Assembly: GCA_963557065.1 (NCBI GenBank)
Contig: CAUWCT010000018.1
Location: 1 to 33,696, forward strand
Source: UMGS1370 sp963557065
GTDB lineage: Bacteria > Bacillota > Clostridia > Lachnospirales > Lachnospiraceae
Reading direction: 5' to 3'
Length of the DNA stretch: 33,696 bases
Below, in pieces: positions 32,916 through 33,696 of the stretch. The notes below the pieces were generated by a model, which worked only from the letters and a program-made list of their open reading frames with translations, was not told where the DNA came from and ran no database searches. A program made the translations under genes and the position numbers. Every line of letters starts with the position of its first letter. Within the stretch, counting starts at the first letter, position 1.

Positions 32916-33566
32916 ATGGCAAAAAATCATATCGGAAAGGTGTTGGCATTTGTGGCCGGAGCCGGAGCGGCTGCAGCGGGAATCGCTTACTTTGCCAGAT
33001 ACAAATCTTTCCATAAGGCATTAGAACGGGATTTCCATGATTTTGAAGATGAAGACTTTGAAGACGGCAATCCGGAAGAAACCGATAAGGAATTTTATGA
33101 CAAAGAACAGGACGCAGCGGCAGATTTAAATAATCCTTCCCAGCGCAATTATGTCTCTCTTTCCTCCAGCAAAGATGAGTTTCGGGCAGCTGCCAAAGAT
33201 GTCAGAGAATCTGTAGAAGACGCTGCAAGCGCTGCCAAAGATGTGTTAAAAGATACGGCTGCTATTTTAAAGGATACGGCGCATGATGCAGTCAGCGCTG
33301 CAGTTGATACGGCTCACATTGCATCTGCTGCCGTAAAGGACACCATTGATTCTTACCGGGACAAATACTCTGAAACGGATATTTACAGCGATGCAAACGC
33401 CGCTTCCCAGCTTACAGAGGCTGCTGATGCGTTTACAGAACAATTAGACAAATCCTGCCCCAAACAGGCTGAAGGCTGCGAATCTGCAGCAGATAAGCCG
33501 GATTTTCAGGAAACCGAAGCAAGCGGATTTAACGAAGGCGTTAAAGTAGAAGAAATAACTGACTAA
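32916..33566 (+). CDS. Membrane-anchored protein with 11-residue LEA-like repeats
   Basis: A 216-residue protein with an N-terminal hydrophobic Gly/Ala-rich helix (about 8-26), an acidic linker (40-70), then five consecutive 11-mers at 92-146 (AAKDVRESVED, AASAAKDVLKD, TAAILKDTAHD, AVSAAVDTAHI, ASAAVKDTIDS) and an acidic low-complexity tail. The repeats give an amphipathic helix like group-3 LEA proteins; the general layout recalls YtxH-like stress proteins. Start at 32916, 7 nt after AAAGGAG, rather than the in-frame ATG at 32880. Divergent from groES across about 200 bp. No biochemical function is known to me. Confidence 0.8.
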   Translation: MAKNHIGKVLAFVAGAGAAAAGIAYFARYKSFHKALERDFHDFEDEDFEDGNPEETDKEFYDKEQDAAADLNNPSQRNYVSLSSSKDEFRAAAKDVRESVEDAASAAKDVLKDTAAILKDTAHDAVSAAVDTAHIASAAVKDTIDSYRDKYSETDIYSDANAASQLTEAADAFTEQLDKSCPKQAEGCESAADKPDFQETEASGFNEGVKVEEITD

Positions 33567-33592
33567 CATTTTTTATTCTCTGTGATTTAAAA

Positions 33593-33631
33593 GGGTGCTG
33601 CCTGCCAGACAAGACCTGACAGACAGCGCCC
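33593..33631 (+). terminator. Imperfect hairpin after the LEA-like gene
   Basis: The arm 33593-33607 (GGGTGCTGCCTGCCA) faces 33617-33631 (TGACAGACAGCGCCC), with two mismatches and one G-U pair. Only three T follow, so termination is likely but not strong. Confidence 0.5.
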
Positions 33632-33642
33632 CCTTTAAATGA

Positions 33643-33694
33643 TTGTAACAGTTCAGCCATCAATGTCATTTAGTTAATTTTATATCCATATGGT
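33643..33694 (-). repeat. Right copy of terminal inverted repeat
   Basis: Exact reverse complement of bases 1-52, including the shared 15-mer TAACAGTTCAGCCAT at 33646-33660. It ends two bases before the window edge. Confidence 0.9.
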
Positions 33695-33696
33695 TA

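Noticed and set aside
1..33696. The whole window as a composite transposon
   Set aside because: The terminal inverted repeats lack any transposase, integrase pair or target duplication in view, and the content is mostly core genes.

Overview
This 33.7-kb window looks like a chromosomal segment, probably a whole draft contig, of a gut-type Lachnospiraceae (Clostridia). The clues are moderate G+C content, strong AAGGAGG ribosome-binding sites, HemZ, a CIRCE-controlled groES-groEL, the gene order apt/relA/hemZ/hisS/aspS, and Clostridia-style ABC transporters with lipoprotein binding proteins. I saw no rRNA, tRNA, CRISPR array, transposase or phage gene. Taxonomy is inferred from gene style, not measured.

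Layout. (1) 1-2458: structured repeat, then an OmpR-type two-component system (minus strand). (2) 2576-4902: kduI with its own promoter and palindromic operator, and a MATE exporter whose start lies just inside a repeat element. (3) 4903-5364: a 149-bp structured repeat and a pseudogene tail. (4) 5365-8662: a plus-strand operon of an ABC importer (lipoprotein, permease, ATPase) and a Crp/Fnr-type regulator, with a terminator-like hairpin inside the start of the permease gene. (5) 8757-16461: minus-strand housekeeping operon relA - MBL-fold hydrolase - hemZ - hisS - aspS. (6) 16469-17895: a second MBL-fold protein and apt. (7) 17892-25859: a pectin or rhamnogalacturonan oligosaccharide locus: lipoprotein, a short GH105-like protein, two permeases, a GH28 and a LacI repressor on the minus strand, and a divergent GH105 on the plus strand, with two matching LacI-type operators. 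(8) 25870-28226: a xerD-like recombinase with an abnormal C-terminus, a TIM-barrel isomerase and kdgF. (9) 28252-32711: guaB, a structured non-coding stretch, a small membrane protein, groEL and groES. (10) 32916-33566: a membrane-anchored protein with 11-residue LEA-like repeats.

How the genes fit together. Neither the GH28 nor the GH105 has a signal peptide, so the simplest model is uptake of short uronate-rich oligosaccharides by the ABC transporter followed by trimming in the cytoplasm. GH28 would release galacturonate and GH105 would release unsaturated uronate. KdgF then opens the unsaturated uronate to 5-keto-4-deoxyuronate, and KduI isomerises that product. KduD, KdgK and KdgA are not in the window. 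The TTGCAAA-NN-TTTGCAA operators upstream of both the transporter and the GH105 are the likely targets of the LacI protein in the same operon, whereas kduI carries a different, GntR-like palindrome. The pectin operon runs directly into apt (ATGA overlap), and the xerD-like gene at its far side is altered at its 3' end. Both facts suggest the locus was inserted into an older housekeeping neighbourhood.

The least explained items are: a short protein that looks like half of a GH105 without its catalytic Asp; a family of 15-bp repeats at both ends of the window and around the 149-bp element; a strongly folded non-coding stretch between guaB and the groEL cluster; and the LEA-like protein divergent from groES.
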